DNA of 8,651 bases from NCBI GenBank assembly GCA_021162905.1, contig JAGGXT010000185.1, positions 1-8,651 of the forward strand, given 5' to 3'. The position numbers and the translations under genes are program-made. Under the pieces are notes generated by a model. The model saw nothing but the letters and a program-made list of their open reading frames with translations. It made no database searches and was not told where the DNA came from. Numbering within the stretch: position 1 is the stretch's first letter; every line of letters starts with the position of its first letter. This DNA is from Candidatus Odinarchaeota archaeon (GTDB lineage Archaea > Asgardarchaeota > JAGGXT01). Positions 1 through 6,447 of the stretch are shown piece by piece.

Positions 1-2
1 GT

Positions 3-1751
3 ATTTACTTCTACGGGATGCCCGCGTTAGCCACAGCTACAGAAAGTCATAATTCTAAAAATCTCAAAATTCCAATAAGTGAAGACTCCATATATATTAT
101 TAGAACCAAAGAATCTGTAAGTAACTATTTGCTTGCGCTAAGGGACGTTGGAGAAATTAGGTATATATATCATAGCCTTAGAGCGGTATCCATGTACATA
201 CCAAAAGATAGAATTAACAAACTTACAAAGTTTGACTTTATAGAAAGTATATCTCCTAACCTTAAGGTAAAAGCGTTAGAAATGGACTCTGAGTATGTGA
301 AAACTAATGATGTCCATATAACATTAAAAGATGCTGTTAAATTAACTAAAGTTGATAAAGTCTGGAATAACTATAACCTTCGTGGAAGGGGGATAACAGT
401 AGCTGTTCTTGATACTGGCATCGACTCAAGACATTACGCACTTGATGATTTAGATGATAATGCTAGCACTGATGATCCCAAAGTTATACTCCATGTATCA
501 ATGGTACCTAATGAATCTATATCCGTTATTGCTCCTTACTATGACACCAACGGTCATGGTACTCATGTAGCTGGTATTATTGCTGGCACTGGTGCACCGG
601 ATTATGAATACATTGGTGTAGCCCCTGCCGCTAAGTTAATAGACGTAAAAGTATTAGCTGCTGGTGGAAAAGGAGAAACAGAATGGGTCCTTGCTGGAAT
701 ACAATGGTGCATTGATCATAAAGAAGAATATAACATAACGATTGTTAATATATCTCTTGGTGCTGATGAGAACACTGATGGTACAGATATACTAAGTCTT
801 GCTGTCGATGAGTTAGTCAAGCATGGAATAGTGGCCGTCGTTGCCGCTGGAAATTCTGGTCCGAAACTAGGTACTATTGGCACTCCTGCTTCTTCAAGAC
901 TTGCTATAACTGTTGGGGCAACTTTAAAGACAGACCCTATCATAACTTCTTACAGTAGCAGAGGTCCTACGCTAGACGGTCGTATAAAACCTGATGTTGT
1001 TGCACCAGGTGGCGGAATTCTTTCTGGAGATGGCATCTATGCACCTATGTGTGGAACTAAAGATTATTATGTCGAGAAGAGAGGTACAAGCATGGCAGCT
1101 CCTCATGTTTCAGGAATCGTTGCATTGCTTTTAGAAGCAAACCCAAATCTAACTCCTATGCAAGTTAAATACATTTTAACATCCACTGCAATTAAGTGTG
1201 AATATACAGATGCAAAATATAGGCCAAATAATGAAGAAGGATACGGTCTTGTGCAAGCCGATGCAGCGGTTGAGGCTACGCTCAATATCAGTAGCTTACC
1301 ACAGTTAGATGTTGATGTAACTCCAACTCGTGATTTGTATTACTATCAATGGAACGTAACGTTGATTGTCGACTCGCATGGGGTTCCTGACGTTCAATTT
1401 TATATGGTATTCTATAATGAAACAGGATTTCCTATTTTCAGTAAGGTTGGTATTACAAATGAGAGCGGTCTGGCTGAGGTAACTATAAATTCAACAGAAT
1501 TAGCAGTAAACTTAACAATAACTGGAAATGCTACAGTGACATTTACATTTCTCGCATATAAATTAGGATATGAGTGGACTTCATTCAATTCGTCATTTGT
1601 CACGGTTGATTATATACCAGAAGAGGCACCGCCGTCGTTCACGTTTCCGCCATCACTTGAATATATAGCCATAATAGGCATCATCGTCGTAGTAGTTGTA
1701 GTCCTCTTTATAGTAAAAGGACGGAAAACAAAGGCACCGATAGCCTCTTAA
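3..1751 (+). CDS. Subtilisin-like (S8) serine protease, membrane-anchored, 5' end outside window
   Basis: Secreted serine endopeptidase of the subtilase family, expected on the outer cell surface. Numbering from the first ATG (base 18), the catalytic triad is complete: Asp132 in VAVLDTGID, His180 in NGHGTHVAG, Ser358 in GTSMAAPHVSG, with oxyanion Asn279 in AAGNSG. Residues about 23-83 look like an I9-type propeptide that is cleaved off; 125-420 is the protease domain; 430-530 is a beta-rich, Ig-like domain with many N-X-S/T sequons; 533-546 is a proline-rich stalk; 547-566 is a valine/isoleucine helix followed by a KGRK basic tail. The frame stays open upstream of base 18 to the window edge (I-Y-F-Y-G precede the Met), and no signal peptide follows that Met. 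The true start with its signal peptide is therefore probably to the left, and PALATATE may be near the cleavage site. Substrate is unknown. It converges with the membrane-protein gene at 1787. Family assignment is very secure. Confidence 0.95.
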   Translation: MYFYGMPALATATESHNSKNLKIPISEDSIYIIRTKESVSNYLLALRDVGEIRYIYHSLRAVSMYIPKDRINKLTKFDFIESISPNLKVKALEMDSEYVKTNDVHITLKDAVKLTKVDKVWNNYNLRGRGITVAVLDTGIDSRHYALDDLDDNASTDDPKVILHVSMVPNESISVIAPYYDTNGHGTHVAGIIAGTGAPDYEYIGVAPAAKLIDVKVLAAGGKGETEWVLAGIQWCIDHKEEYNITIVNISLGADENTDGTDILSLAVDELVKHGIVAVVAAGNSGPKLGTIGTPASSRLAITVGATLKTDPIITSYSSRGPTLDGRIKPDVVAPGGGILSGDGIYAPMCGTKDYYVEKRGTSMAAPHVSGIVALLLEANPNLTPMQVKYILTSTAIKCEYTDAKYRPNNEEGYGLVQADAAVEATLNISSLPQLDVDVTPTRDLYYYQWNVTLIVDSHGVPDVQFYMVFYNETGFPIFSKVGITNESGLAEVTINSTELAVNLTITGNATVTFTFLAYKLGYEWTSFNSSFVTVDYIPEEAPPSFTFPPSLEYIAIIGIIVVVVVVLFIVKGRKTKAPIAS

Positions 1752-1754
1752 GAC

Positions 1755-1780
1755 TTATTTTATTTTTTTTATCTTTTTCT
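1755..1780 (+). terminator. Oligo-T terminator of the protease gene
   Basis: Directly after the TAA stop at 1749-1751 lies a T-rich stretch with T8 at 1763-1770 and T5 at 1774-1778. Archaeal RNA polymerase terminates at such runs without a strong hairpin. The run serves only the plus strand. The convergent minus-strand gene stops at 1787 and reads into an A-rich sequence, so no comparable signal is visible for it. Confidence 0.6.
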
Positions 1781-1786
1781 ACTCTA

Positions 1787-3313
1787 TTACGTTTTTCTTC
1801 TACCTATTTTTAATAATCTTGCTAGTAGACCAGTAATCCCTAGAACATAAATGCTCATAGAAAGCAATCTTAATATTGTTGGAAGCATAGCCACTTGTGC
1901 TATTAAAATGAAAGTAGGGTATTCAAATGGTGATTGGTACGGCCAGAAATACGGGCCTACTAACGAGATTATATATAGAAATGTTCCTAGTAGCAAGCTT
2001 ATTGTTCTTATATGGACAACACTCAATGACTCTCTAGCAAGTGCCATTAGTAGAAGCGCAAAAAGAAACAGAGGAATAAATAGAAAACCAGCAAGTATAA
2101 GAGTGAATATCTCGCTGAAGGGCACCACAACGTTATATAATGGGAGTGAAAATTGAATGCTCATATAAAAGATTTCAGGATTCAAGTATAAATACGTCGA
2201 TACCGCTGATAATATCATTAAAGTCACTGTAGTTACTCTCTCGCGACCAACTATTGCCATTGATGATAAGAAAAGTGCAGTAGCTGATATAAGGAGTGTA
2301 ATATAAAATAAGCTAACAAAAAATATTGGACTTAACATAGGAAGAAATAGCCATCCAATTTCCTGGCCAATTACCATTAACGCGGTGAATCCAATTCCAT
2401 AAAAGTATATTGAGAAGAATAATGTCGGAGTGTCTCGTCTCTCCGTATATCTTCCACTAAGATATCCTGCAGAGAAGAAAGCAAGCATCCCAGTAATTGT
2501 CCAATCTAACAATCTAATTTGAGCAATGATGGATAGTAGAGGTGCTAAGGAAAGATAACCTGCAAAAATTAGCATTATATAGACTATTGCAAATGTGTAC
2601 GACACTGCTGCTATCTTTGACTTTTCTCTTCCAAATATTGATCCGCTTGTAGCTAGTGATGCGGAGAATGTAAGGAGAATCCATCTTAAAAACTCATAGT
2701 TAATAGTAAATCCAAGAACCGTAGGCAACATTCTCTCGAAACTGTAAGTTAAAAATAGTAAAATTATAAATATTAGCGAAATTGCATAGGCGAATGGTGC
2801 AAAACGTCTAACTGCGAAGTATGTATAAAAAAGTATACTTGCAGACAATCCAATTAGAATTAAAAGAATAATTAATGTCAGAAAGTATATATCAATTGGT
2901 AATTTAATAGGCAATTGTATAGCGGTATATATATTAGCCAAGTAAAAATACAAATAGCTTCCTATTATAATAAGATATGTACCAGCTACTTCCTTTATTC
3001 CTCTTCCCATAATAAGAAACCCAGATAATCCAATTAGAAGACCACTTATAGAGAAAAGTGTATAGATAAACATTGAAAGATTCGAAAATTCAAGAAAAAG
3101 CCCTGCATGAGTTGAAATTAAGTACGATGAGATTCCAAGTGCTATAAACGCATATCCAAAAAACAAGAACGGCAAAAATAGTTTTATTTTTTCTTTAGCA
3201 GTTATATTTTTCATGAAATATACGATTTGAAAGATGCCCGCAACTATGAAAAGTATACTCCCAACAAGCCATAAGCCTCTACCTAAATGATAATATACTC
3301 CAACAGATGGCAT
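1787..3313 (-). CDS. Polytopic membrane protein of unknown function, about 15 transmembrane helices
   Basis: I do not recognise the family. The 508-residue protein is almost entirely hydrophobic. Helices are visible at about residues 14-34, 45-66, 78-101, 109-130, 140-168, 171-191, 206-226, 234-256, 268-286, 298-318, 325-355, 358-377, 396-425, 436-456 and 468-500, so about 15. There is no signal peptide, no nucleotide-binding or catalytic motif, and only short loops, with basic clusters such as RR at 169-170, GREKSK at 228-233, ERRD at 291-294 and a GRRKT tail. The two halves resemble each other at an offset of about 254 residues (see findings), suggesting a 7+1+7 layout. The ATG at 3313 is supported by a GGTGA ribosome-binding site six bases upstream. 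It is transcribed alone, divergent from the nicotinate phosphoribosyltransferase gene and convergent with the protease gene, leaving 35 bases between the stops. A transporter, a membrane enzyme subunit or a sensor are all possible. Confidence 0.85.
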   Translation of the reverse strand: MPSVGVYYHLGRGLWLVGSILFIVAGIFQIVYFMKNITAKEKIKLFLPFLFFGYAFIALGISSYLISTHAGLFLEFSNLSMFIYTLFSISGLLIGLSGFLIMGRGIKEVAGTYLIIIGSYLYFYLANIYTAIQLPIKLPIDIYFLTLIILLILIGLSASILFYTYFAVRRFAPFAYAISLIFIILLFLTYSFERMLPTVLGFTINYEFLRWILLTFSASLATSGSIFGREKSKIAAVSYTFAIVYIMLIFAGYLSLAPLLSIIAQIRLLDWTITGMLAFFSAGYLSGRYTERRDTPTLFFSIYFYGIGFTALMVIGQEIGWLFLPMLSPIFFVSLFYITLLISATALFLSSMAIVGRERVTTVTLMILSAVSTYLYLNPEIFYMSIQFSLPLYNVVVPFSEIFTLILAGFLFIPLFLFALLLMALARESLSVVHIRTISLLLGTFLYIISLVGPYFWPYQSPFEYPTFILIAQVAMLPTILRLLSMSIYVLGITGLLARLLKIGRRKT

Positions 3314-3319
3314 GTTAAG

Positions 3320-3324
3320 TCACC
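3320..3324 (-). promoter_or_regulatory. Ribosome-binding site of the membrane-protein gene
   Basis: The minus strand reads GGTGA, then CTTAAC, then the ATG at 3313. GGTGA matches the core complementary to the archaeal 16S rRNA 3' end, and the six-base spacing fixes the start codon. Confidence 0.7.
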
Positions 3325-3382
3325 AGTGAATATCACATTGATATTTTACTTCTTTCTTTTCTTATAACATTAACGCTTCAAG

Positions 3383-3430
3383 CAAGTGTAACATATAAAG
3401 ACCTTGTGTTGAAATAAAAAGATACACTTG
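3383..3430. repeat. Inverted repeat CAAGTGTA/TACACTTG around a TATA box, possible operator
   Basis: CAAGTGTA at 3383-3390 and its exact reverse complement TACACTTG at 3423-3430 lie 40 bases apart centre to centre, about four helical turns. The minus-strand TATA box sits between them. The placement would suit a repressor bridging two half-sites or two dimers. The role is inferred from position; no regulator is identified. Confidence 0.4.
3392..3400 (-). promoter_or_regulatory. TATA box for the membrane-protein gene
   Basis: The minus strand reads CTTTATATG, close to the archaeal TATA consensus. Counting about 26 bases downstream puts transcription start near 3370 and gives a leader of roughly 55 bases before the ATG at 3313. 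The box lies between the two arms of an 8-base inverted repeat (3383-3390 and 3423-3430). Confidence 0.55.
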
Positions 3431-3449
3431 ACAAAATACAATATATTTA

Positions 3450-3459
3450 ACATTAATGT
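3450..3459. repeat. Perfect 10-base palindrome in the divergent promoter region
   Basis: ACATTAATGT is its own reverse complement. It lies about 40 bases upstream of the TATA box serving the nicotinate phosphoribosyltransferase gene, a place where an archaeal activator or repressor could bind. In AT-rich DNA a palindrome of this length can arise by chance. Confidence 0.25.
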
Positions 3460-3497
3460 AATATTTTAAAATTCCTAAAAATTTAACTACTAGTTAC

Positions 3498-3506
3498 TTT
3501 AAATAA
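3498..3506 (+). promoter_or_regulatory. TATA box for nicotinate phosphoribosyltransferase
   Basis: TTTAAATAA is a near-ideal archaeal TATA box. Its centre lies about 26 bases before roughly 3527, the predicted transcription start, which leaves a short leader of about 18 bases carrying the GAGGG ribosome-binding site and the TTG start codon. Confidence 0.6.
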
Positions 3507-3532
3507 TCCTAAGTACGTAAGTTAATTTTCAT

Positions 3533-3537
3533 GAGGG
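3533..3537 (+). promoter_or_regulatory. Ribosome-binding site that fixes the TTG start
   Basis: GAGGG seven bases before TTG at 3545. The frame has an upstream TAA at 3518-3520 and no ATG or GTG between it and 3545. The ATGs at 3531 and 3538 are in other frames, so TTG is the only reasonable start. Confidence 0.6.
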
Positions 3538-3544
3538 ATGTTTC

Positions 3545-4714
3545 TTGAGTTTTCATGTAGCCAGCGAAAAAGAAATAGTTGAAGGAAAAACAACAGATAT
3601 TTATTTTGAACGAACTGTAGAGGTTCTAAAAAAATATGGATTGGATAAGGTTCATGTAGTGGTAGAAGTAACTGCTTATGGTCTGCCAGAAAATTGGCAG
3701 TGGGCCGTATTTGTTGGACTTGAAGAGCTAATTCATTTAATGAAAGGCAAGAGAATTAATATGTATGCTATGCCAGAGGGCACAATTTTTAAACCGATGG
3801 AACCAGTTGTGAAAATAGAAGGTCCCTATGGGGAATTTGCAGTTTTTGAAACAGCAATTTTAGGAGTTTTATGTCAAGCATCTGGCATTGCTACAAGGGC
3901 CGCTAGACTTAGAAAGTTAAGTAAAGATAAAATATTACTTAGTTTCGGAGTAAGAAGGATGCATCCTTCCATAGCTCCAATGATAGATCGCGCAGCAGTA
4001 ATTGGTGGTTTTGATGGATATTCAGGTATTGCCGCAGAAAAATTTATAGGATTTCCTCCTGCAGGGACTATGCCTCATGCACTTATTTTAGTATTTGGAG
4101 ACCAACGCGAAGCTTGGAAGGCATTTGATGAAGTTCTACCTAAAGAGGTACCCAGAATAGCTTTAGTTGATACATTGTGGGATGAAAAATTTGAATCGCT
4201 AGCAGCTGCAGAGCTTCTTAAAGATAGACTATATGGAGTTAGACTGGACACTCCGGGGAGTAGACGAGGAAACTTTAAGAAAATTATAGAAGAAGTCCGC
4301 TGGGAATTAGACATTCGTGGATACAAGCACGTAAAAATATTTGTTTCTGGAGGGCTAAATGAAAAAACATTGCGTGAGTTATCTGATGCGCCAGTTGATG
4401 GTTATGGAATAGGTACATTCGTAGCGAATGCACCAACTGTTGATTTCGCACTAGATATAGTAGAGAAAGAAGGAAAGCCCCTTGCAAAGCGAGGAAAACT
4501 ATCAGGAAGCAAACAAGTTTGGAGATGCAACACTTGTGGATATAGAGAGATAACATTATTCAACGTTACTACTAAAACATGTCCTAAGTGCGGATCGGTA
4601 ATGGAAGCTCTATTAAAGCCTGTTATTAAAGATGGAAAAGTAGTAGTAAAATTACCTAAAGTTAAAGAAATAAGAGAGTATGTTAAAAAGCAGTTAGAAA
4701 GCGTGGAAATATAA
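3545..4714 (+). CDS. Nicotinate phosphoribosyltransferase, archaeal zinc-site type
   Basis: Converts nicotinate and phosphoribosyl pyrophosphate, with ATP, to nicotinate mononucleotide: the first step of NAD salvage (Preiss-Handler route), in the cytoplasm. The 389-residue length and motif order match the Thermoplasma acidophilum enzyme. The N-terminus (ASEKEIVEGKTTDIYFERT) aligns from the first residues and supports the TTG start. Visible signatures are FGVRRMHPSIAPMIDR (134-149), GTMPHA (174-179; His178 is the likely counterpart of the phosphorylated family histidine, by inference), ALVDTLWDEKF (206-216), VRLDTPGSRRGNF (232-244), FVSGGLNE (266-273) and GYGIGT (286-291). The C-terminal module carries Cys328-x2-Cys331 and Cys346-x2-Cys349, a zinc knuckle known from the Thermoplasma structure. 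It has its own TATA box and short leader, and no operon partner: 370 bases separate it from the next gene. No clear oligo-T terminator follows. Quinolinate phosphoribosyltransferase is a relative but lacks the Cys4 module. Confidence 0.95.
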   Translation: MSFHVASEKEIVEGKTTDIYFERTVEVLKKYGLDKVHVVVEVTAYGLPENWQWAVFVGLEELIHLMKGKRINMYAMPEGTIFKPMEPVVKIEGPYGEFAVFETAILGVLCQASGIATRAARLRKLSKDKILLSFGVRRMHPSIAPMIDRAAVIGGFDGYSGIAAEKFIGFPPAGTMPHALILVFGDQREAWKAFDEVLPKEVPRIALVDTLWDEKFESLAAAELLKDRLYGVRLDTPGSRRGNFKKIIEEVRWELDIRGYKHVKIFVSGGLNEKTLRELSDAPVDGYGIGTFVANAPTVDFALDIVEKEGKPLAKRGKLSGSKQVWRCNTCGYREITLFNVTTKTCPKCGSVMEALLKPVIKDGKVVVKLPKVKEIREYVKKQLESVEI

Positions 4715-5042
4715 CATCTAATATTTCTCTAATGTCTATTACATTAAGATCTTCTCTTAGGTACCTTGCTATCTTTATATATCACTGACTAGCTTTCAAT
4801 GAAATTCTTAACCTCACTTTTGTTATCTTCCCATGTCATCAAATAAGAAATGGCACAATTAATACTCTAAAAACAATAAATTATAGGTTACTCACGATTA
4901 TATCCAAGCAAATTTGTTTATCTCTTAGGAAGATCAAGTCTTAGTTCTTAATGGAATCGATAACTTTACTGAAATATAACTCAAAATAAATACAACTGGG
5001 TGATGAAAAGCAAGATTAGTATTCAACATTTAGAAAACAAAA

Positions 5043-5052
5043 TTTTATTTAT
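5043..5052 (+). promoter_or_regulatory. Possible TATA box for the DUF763 gene
   Basis: TTTTATTTAT is an AT-rich box about 27 bases before 5074, which would give a very short leader of about 11 bases containing GGTAAT. The match is weaker than the other promoters here. A CATATAAT at 5066-5073 is too close to the ATG to serve unless translation starts further in. Confidence 0.3.
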
Positions 5053-5074
5053 CATTATCTAAAAACATATAATT

Positions 5075-5080
5075 GGTAAT
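5075..5080 (+). promoter_or_regulatory. Ribosome-binding site choosing ATG 5085 over TTG 5073
   Basis: GGTAAT differs by one base from the archaeal consensus GGTGAT and lies four bases before ATG 5085. Starting at the in-frame TTG 5073 would place this site inside the gene and add only Met-Val-Ile-Leu, which DUF763 proteins are not expected to have. Confidence 0.5.
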
Positions 5081-5084
5081 TCTC

Positions 5085-6221
5085 ATGAGAAGAACTGGTC
5101 TATCTGATTTACCCCTACATGAAGGTAAAGCGCCACCTTGGCTTATAAGAAGAATGATAAAACTCTCAAATGCAATATTAGAAATTCTTATAGATGAATA
5201 TGGCACCTTTGAACTGCTAAAACGTTTATCCGACCCATTTTGGTTTCAAGCGTTCTCATGCGTGCTAGGATATGATTGGCATAGCAGTGGAACTACTACG
5301 GTGACTACGGGTGTTCTAAAAACAGTCATAAATAAATCAGATAAGTTTAAACTCTTTGTAGCTGGAGGTAAGGGCGCTACCAGCCTTAAAACACCAACAG
5401 AACTTCAAATGTTGAAACAAAGGTTTGGGTTTAACGATGATGAGATATCTTATTTTATAAAGGTAAGTAAGTTGGTTGCAAAAGTAGATAATACATTACT
5501 ACAGGATGGTTTCAATCTGTATCATCACTCTCTAATTATAGATGAAGAGGGTCATTGGGCAGTAATTCAGCAGGGAATGGATCCATATTTGCATTATGCA
5601 CGAAGATATCACTGGTTGTCCGATCGTAAAATAGATTTTGTGAATGAACCACATACAGGTATTATTAGTAATTTAAAAAGAGATATAGTATTGGATTTAA
5701 CTTCTAGAAAAAGCTCAGAAACAAGAAAAAATATTCTTGAATTAATTCAAGATAGTCCAAGAGAACTTGAATATGCCTTATTAAAAATACAAGATCCTCA
5801 TCAAAGTCGGTTAATTGAGATATCAAATATTGATAGGCGTGTTATTGAGGCTATCAAATTGAATAAAATACCATATCTAAAAATGCCAAGAAAGATAAAT
5901 TGGAATGCAATAAAGCAAGCGTATCGTCTTTCTATTTCTCAATTTGAGGATTTCATTCTGATAAAAGGCGTAGGCCCTGCTCTAATAAGAAGTTTAGCCT
6001 TGGTTTCAATGCTTATCTGGGGCACTCCTATTTCATGGAAAGATCCCGTAAAATATTCATTTGCACATGGCGGTAAAGATGGTGTGCCTTACCCTGTAGA
6101 TTTAAAAAGAATGGAACGAACAGCAAGTATTCTGGAGGGTGCAATAACTCAAGCTAAACTTGGGTACAAAGATAAACTCTTTGCCTTGAAGCGTTTAAAG
6201 AATATGCTAAAAATAGCTTAA
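5085..6221 (+). CDS. DUF763 family protein (COG1415), function unknown
   Basis: The 378-residue soluble protein belongs to the conserved, uncharacterised DUF763 family found in archaea and some bacteria. The typical start is visible, RRTGLSDLPLHEGKAPPWL (2-20), as are the block HSSGTTTVTTGVLK (66-79), FVAGGKG (91-97), an acidic/helical stretch with HH (147-148) and EEGHWAVIQQGM (154-165), and near the end IKGVGPALIRSLALV (293-307) followed by HGGKDGVPYPVD (328-339). The GVGPALIRSLA segment resembles a helix-hairpin-helix, a non-specific DNA-binding motif, so a nucleic-acid role is plausible but unproven. The many invariant Gly/His/Asp residues could form an active site. No signal peptide or membrane helix. 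I chose ATG 5085 over TTG 5073 for the reasons given at the ribosome-binding site. It stands alone between two long intergenic regions, so the neighbours give no functional clue. Confidence 0.9.
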   Translation: MRRTGLSDLPLHEGKAPPWLIRRMIKLSNAILEILIDEYGTFELLKRLSDPFWFQAFSCVLGYDWHSSGTTTVTTGVLKTVINKSDKFKLFVAGGKGATSLKTPTELQMLKQRFGFNDDEISYFIKVSKLVAKVDNTLLQDGFNLYHHSLIIDEEGHWAVIQQGMDPYLHYARRYHWLSDRKIDFVNEPHTGIISNLKRDIVLDLTSRKSSETRKNILELIQDSPRELEYALLKIQDPHQSRLIEISNIDRRVIEAIKLNKIPYLKMPRKINWNAIKQAYRLSISQFEDFILIKGVGPALIRSLALVSMLIWGTPISWKDPVKYSFAHGGKDGVPYPVDLKRMERTASILEGAITQAKLGYKDKLFALKRLKNMLKIA

Positions 6222-6226
6222 ATTAT

Positions 6227-6276
6227 CTCGTTTTTCATTTATAATTTTATAAGCTCGTTTTTTCCTTTTTGGAAAA
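6227..6276 (+). terminator. Tandem oligo-T terminator with hairpin after the DUF763 gene
   Basis: Two copies of CTCGTTTTT, at 6227-6235 and 6254-6262, each start a T-run; the second continues as T6, CC, T5. TTTTCC (6260-6265) and GGAAAA (6271-6276) can pair around a T5 loop. T-runs suffice for archaeal termination; the doubled motif looks like a primary and a back-up site. Confidence 0.5.
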
Positions 6277-6370
6277 GATCTATTCTTATTTGAAAAAAAT
6301 ATTCAAAAATTTGGTGTTTTTCCAATAAACTGTTAATAGGCAAACAACATTATAGCTTTTGAAGGAAAAA

Positions 6371-6380
6371 CTATAAATAA
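6371..6380 (+). promoter_or_regulatory. TATA box and purine-rich BRE for the solute-binding protein gene
   Basis: CTATAAATAA is a good archaeal TATA box. It is preceded by GAAGGAAAAA (6361-6370), which fits the purine-rich B-recognition element. Transcription should begin near 6400, giving a leader of about 45 bases that ends with the GAGGATGA ribosome-binding site. Confidence 0.55.
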
Positions 6381-6432
6381 ATGTTATACATCTCTTTAAT
6401 AATGACATATTTTCTGTATCTAACAAAAATTA

Positions 6433-6440
6433 GAGGATGA
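6433..6440 (+). promoter_or_regulatory. Ribosome-binding site of the solute-binding protein gene
   Basis: GAGGATGA lies seven bases before ATG 6448 and resembles GAGGTGA with one inserted base. The ATG inside it (6437) opens only a four-codon frame whose TGA overlaps the true start as ATGA. Confidence 0.5.
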
Positions 6441-6447
6441 AAAAAGT

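Larger units (their letters stand above)
4715..5084. other. 370-base gap without a convincing gene
   Basis: No structural RNA and no ORF of useful length was seen on either strand. A small hairpin (TAATGT, five-base loop, ACATTA; 4730-4746) follows the nicotinate phosphoribosyltransferase stop but has no T-run. On the minus strand, 4866-4789 is an open stretch of 25 codons ending in TAG, with a protein-like end (TWEDNKSEVKNFIES); it could be a decayed gene end. GTGATGA at 5000-5006 matches a C box, but no CUGA D box follows within 60 bases. The last 45 bases probably hold the promoter and ribosome-binding site of the DUF763 gene. Confidence 0.5.

Noticed and set aside
716..943. 75-codon minus-strand ORF within the protease gene
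   Set aside because: It overlaps the conserved AAGNSG region on the other strand and has no start signals.
1851..2156. 101-codon plus-strand ORF inside the membrane-protein gene
   Set aside because: It is antisense to a well-supported polytopic membrane protein, has no ribosome-binding site and encodes no recognisable domain.
4284..4556. 90-codon minus-strand ORF inside the nicotinate phosphoribosyltransferase gene
   Set aside because: It lies opposite strongly conserved coding sequence, and its leucine-rich translation is what the complement of this gene would produce.
5000..5062. GTGATGA as a C/D-box RNA, or ATG 5003 as a 19-codon gene
   Set aside because: No D box (CUGA) follows at the right distance, and the short frame lacks a spaced ribosome-binding site and any protein-like pattern.
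5073..5084. TTG start four codons upstream for the DUF763 gene
   Set aside because: The ATG at 5085 fits the family's N-terminus and has GGTAAT at a good distance, whereas TTG 5073 has no purine-rich site before it.
6285..6330. Small inverted repeats (TTTGAA/TTCAAA and TTGG/CCAA) before the binding-protein promoter
   Set aside because: Short AT-rich stems with no link to a known site; several are expected in any 200 bases this rich in A and T.
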